Source: Gammaproteobacteria bacterium (lineage in GTDB: Bacteria > Pseudomonadota > Gammaproteobacteria > SZUA-229). Taken from it: a stretch of DNA of 6,606 nucleotides. Of the stretch, positions 4,936-6,606 are shown one piece after another. Positions within the stretch are counted from its first letter, which is position 1. Each line of letters opens with the position of its first letter. Below the pieces are notes generated by a model that was not told the origin of the DNA, ran no database searches, and worked only from the letters and a program-made list of their open reading frames with translations. The stretch covers positions 10,138-16,743 of the forward strand of contig NVSH01000030.1 in assembly GCA_002401185.1 (NCBI GenBank), given 5' to 3'. The position numbers and the translations under genes were made by a program.

Positions 4936-6606
4936 TTAAGGATGTATCTGAAAATCCGAAACATGCTTAATGGCCGCTAATAGTTGAGAGGTTTCTTTGT
5001 CGATATCGAATATTATCTTTTGGTTGATCAAATTTTCGATATGACTACTGGTGTTTTTTAACTCTGTTGTGCCACAGCAATGGCTAGCACCATGCAGTTT
5101 ATGAACGGCAACACGTAGTTTTTCTATATTGTTCTCATTCACTGCGGTTAGAATTGCCTGATTGTAGCTGTCGAGTTCTGCGCGCAACATAGAAAATAAT
5201 TCAAAGGCTAGTTCTTCATTACCGCCGGTAAATTCTTTTGCTAAGTCAATAGAAAAAATAATTTTGTTCGCATCATTGTCTAAATTGATAGCGCTGGGCA
5301 TATCTATCTGTATTTCTTTGAATTCAGCGGTGGAAATCGATTCTTTTAATATCCACTGATTAATGACTTTCTGCAGAATAGTATCGCTGATAGGTTTGAT
5401 TAAGATGCCATTCATTCCAGATTGAATAACTTTTTCTTTTTCCTGTGGAAGGGCGTTAGCCGTAAGCGCGATGATGACGGGTTGCTTGCCTGGTGTGACT
5501 TCACGAATTTTTCGCGTTGTTTCATAGCCATCTAACCCGGGCATGTGTAAGTCCATGAATACGATGTCGAATGAATTCATGCTGGCATAATCGATTGCCT
5601 GTGCACCAGAGCGTGCGGTGGTAACACGTGTTTTGTGTTTATGTAATATGATTTCAGCAAGCCTTAGATTGACTTCATTATCATCTACCACCATAACGTT
5701 GATATCTGACCAGTCAATCACGGCATCGGCATTTGTAATTAACAGGTCGTGATCACTCTCGGGAGCTTTTCTATTGATGGAGTTAATCAACTTCTGCTTT
5801 ATACGTTCTACTTTTTCAGAAGTGAATACTGCCGCATCAAATATGTGCTGTTGAATGCTCCTTAATTTTTTATGTGAACGTGTGCTGGCAATGAGTAATG
5901 AGGGTTTTGTGAAAACAATATTGTCAAAGCATGTGAGCGGGTTCTTTTGTATTTCTTTTCGGCTGAGGAAAACGACGATTATGTCATTGTTTTTTTCGAT
6001 CTCAGTTAATTCAGTTAAAGTATCAATTGCATAATCGTTGACTAAGCATTGAGCACTGGTAAAAAGTGTCTTGAACGCCTGTTTGGCAATAAAGTGATTA
6101 CTGATAAAAGCAATGTTTTTACCTGCTAATTCAGATATGGTTGTTTCAACGGTCACGGGTGTGACAGGAACACTGAACCAGAATGTTGAGCCTTCACCTT
6201 TTGTGCTATCAAACCCGATCTCACCACCCATCAATAAGGTGAGTTTTCGTGAGATTACTAAACCCAGGCCTGTACCACCAAAGCGACGGGTGATACTGGT
6301 GTCAGCTTGAGTAAAAGCTTTGAATAACTTTTTCTTATCGCTACTACTCATGCCGATGCCGGTATCCGAGACGCTAAATTTGATACTGGATTCGACTTTG
6401 TCGATCTCACCGGGTGTTATCTGAAGGTATACATAACCATTATCTGTAAATTTAATTGCGTTACCAATTAGGTTGGTGAGGATCTGATGTATTCGAAATG
6501 GATCCGAATAGATGATGATAGGAACATGCTCGTCGTAGCGATAAAAGAGTTCAATGCTTTTATCAAGAGCGGCAGGCGTCAGCAGGTTAATAATGTCTTC
6601 GATGAT
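4936..6606 (-). CDS. Hybrid sensor histidine kinase of BarA/GacS type, C-terminal 556 residues (N-terminus outside window)
   Basis: The frame stays open to the window edge (6606), so ATG 6351 is internal and not the start. Numbered from the edge, the ATPase domain has the N box HQILTNLIGNAIKFT (40-54), G1 VSDTGIG (79-85), F box LFKAFTQADTS and G2 GGTGLGL (110-116). A degenerate receiver-like region follows (about 160-285), lacking the acidic pocket and phosphorylation site. Next is a true receiver (about 303-425) with acidic pair D308/D309, phospho-acceptor D352 (FMDLHMPGLDG), T382 and K404. The C-terminus is an Hpt domain (about 450-550) with acceptor H502 in HKLHGASHCCG. ATPase, pseudo-receiver, receiver and Hpt in this order, plus the HKLHG Hpt signature, match BarA/GacS, which signals to UvrY/GacA and then the Csr/Rsm small RNAs. 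The sensor part, HAMP and phosphorylated His of HisKA are not visible, so the name is not assigned firmly. Confidence 0.93.
   Translation of the reverse strand: MIEDIINLLTPAALDKSIELFYRYDEHVPIIIYSDPFRIHQILTNLIGNAIKFTDNGYVYLQITPGEIDKVESSIKFSVSDTGIGMSSSDKKKLFKAFTQADTSITRRFGGTGLGLVISRKLTLLMGGEIGFDSTKGEGSTFWFSVPVTPVTVETTISELAGKNIAFISNHFIAKQAFKTLFTSAQCLVNDYAIDTLTELTEIEKNNDIIVVFLSRKEIQKNPLTCFDNIVFTKPSLLIASTRSHKKLRSIQQHIFDAAVFTSEKVERIKQKLINSINRKAPESDHDLLITNADAVIDWSDINVMVVDDNEVNLRLAEIILHKHKTRVTTARSGAQAIDYASMNSFDIVFMDLHMPGLDGYETTRKIREVTPGKQPVIIALTANALPQEKEKVIQSGMNGILIKPISDTILQKVINQWILKESISTAEFKEIQIDMPSAINLDNDANKIIFSIDLAKEFTGGNEELAFELFSMLRAELDSYNQAILTAVNENNIEKLRVAVHKLHGASHCCGTTELKNTSSHIENLINQKIIFDIDKETSQLLAAIKHVSDFQIHP

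Noticed and set aside
6113..6310. 65-residue ORF on the plus strand
   Set aside because: It is a shadow of the ATPase and linker coding region of the hybrid kinase.
6349..6351. ATG as the true start of the kinase gene
   Set aside because: The frame continues upstream to the window edge and encodes the N and G1 boxes of the ATPase domain, so this Met is internal.
1..6606. CRISPR array, defence island, toxin-antitoxin, tRNA or rRNA
   Set aside because: There are no regularly spaced repeats, no recognisable defence or toxin reading frames, and no RNA gene signatures on either strand.

Overview
The window looks like a piece of a gammaproteobacterial chromosome. The intact proteins all read as gammaproteobacterial types: a PdxJ very close to the E. 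coli enzyme, a BarA/GacS-style hybrid kinase ending in an Hpt domain, and a CHASE2 adenylate cyclase. The DNA is AT-leaning. I cannot name the genus.

Layout. Positions 1-207 (+) hold the C-terminal end of a YdcZ-type (DUF606) drug/metabolite transporter. It is followed 26 bases later by a 64-base element (234-297) that I read as an integron attC site. Directly after the attC core there is a strong Shine-Dalgarno sequence and the first eight codons of another cassette-like ORF, which is cut off at a 14-bp tandem repeat (339-366). Positions 367-609 are non-coding, with small repeats. Positions 610-1493 (-) are the wreck of an HD-domain phosphohydrolase broken by about three frameshifts, with a good-looking promoter still in front of it (1540-1568). 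Positions 1708-3915 (-) encode an intact CHASE2-class III adenylate cyclase. A 168-base divergent intergenic region separates it from pdxJ (4084-4821, +), an intact vitamin B6 biosynthesis gene. Convergent to pdxJ, at 4936-6606 (-), is the C-terminal 556 residues of a hybrid sensor kinase; its N-terminal part lies outside the window.

How the parts relate. The right half is core chromosome: cofactor synthesis plus two signalling genes, one making cAMP and one feeding a phosphorelay probably of BarA/GacS type. The left 600 bases look like the edge of an integron cassette array, or a stray cassette, adjoining decayed DNA. The broken HD protein carries motifs in the same order as class I cyclic-nucleotide phosphodiesterases and lies downstream of the cyclase on the same strand. 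One reading is that a cAMP synthesis/breakdown pair has lost its breakdown half, but this is inference. No CRISPR array, complete transposase, integrase or RNA gene was found. The most noteworthy items are the attC site with its cassette remnants and the frameshifted phosphodiesterase-like gene.
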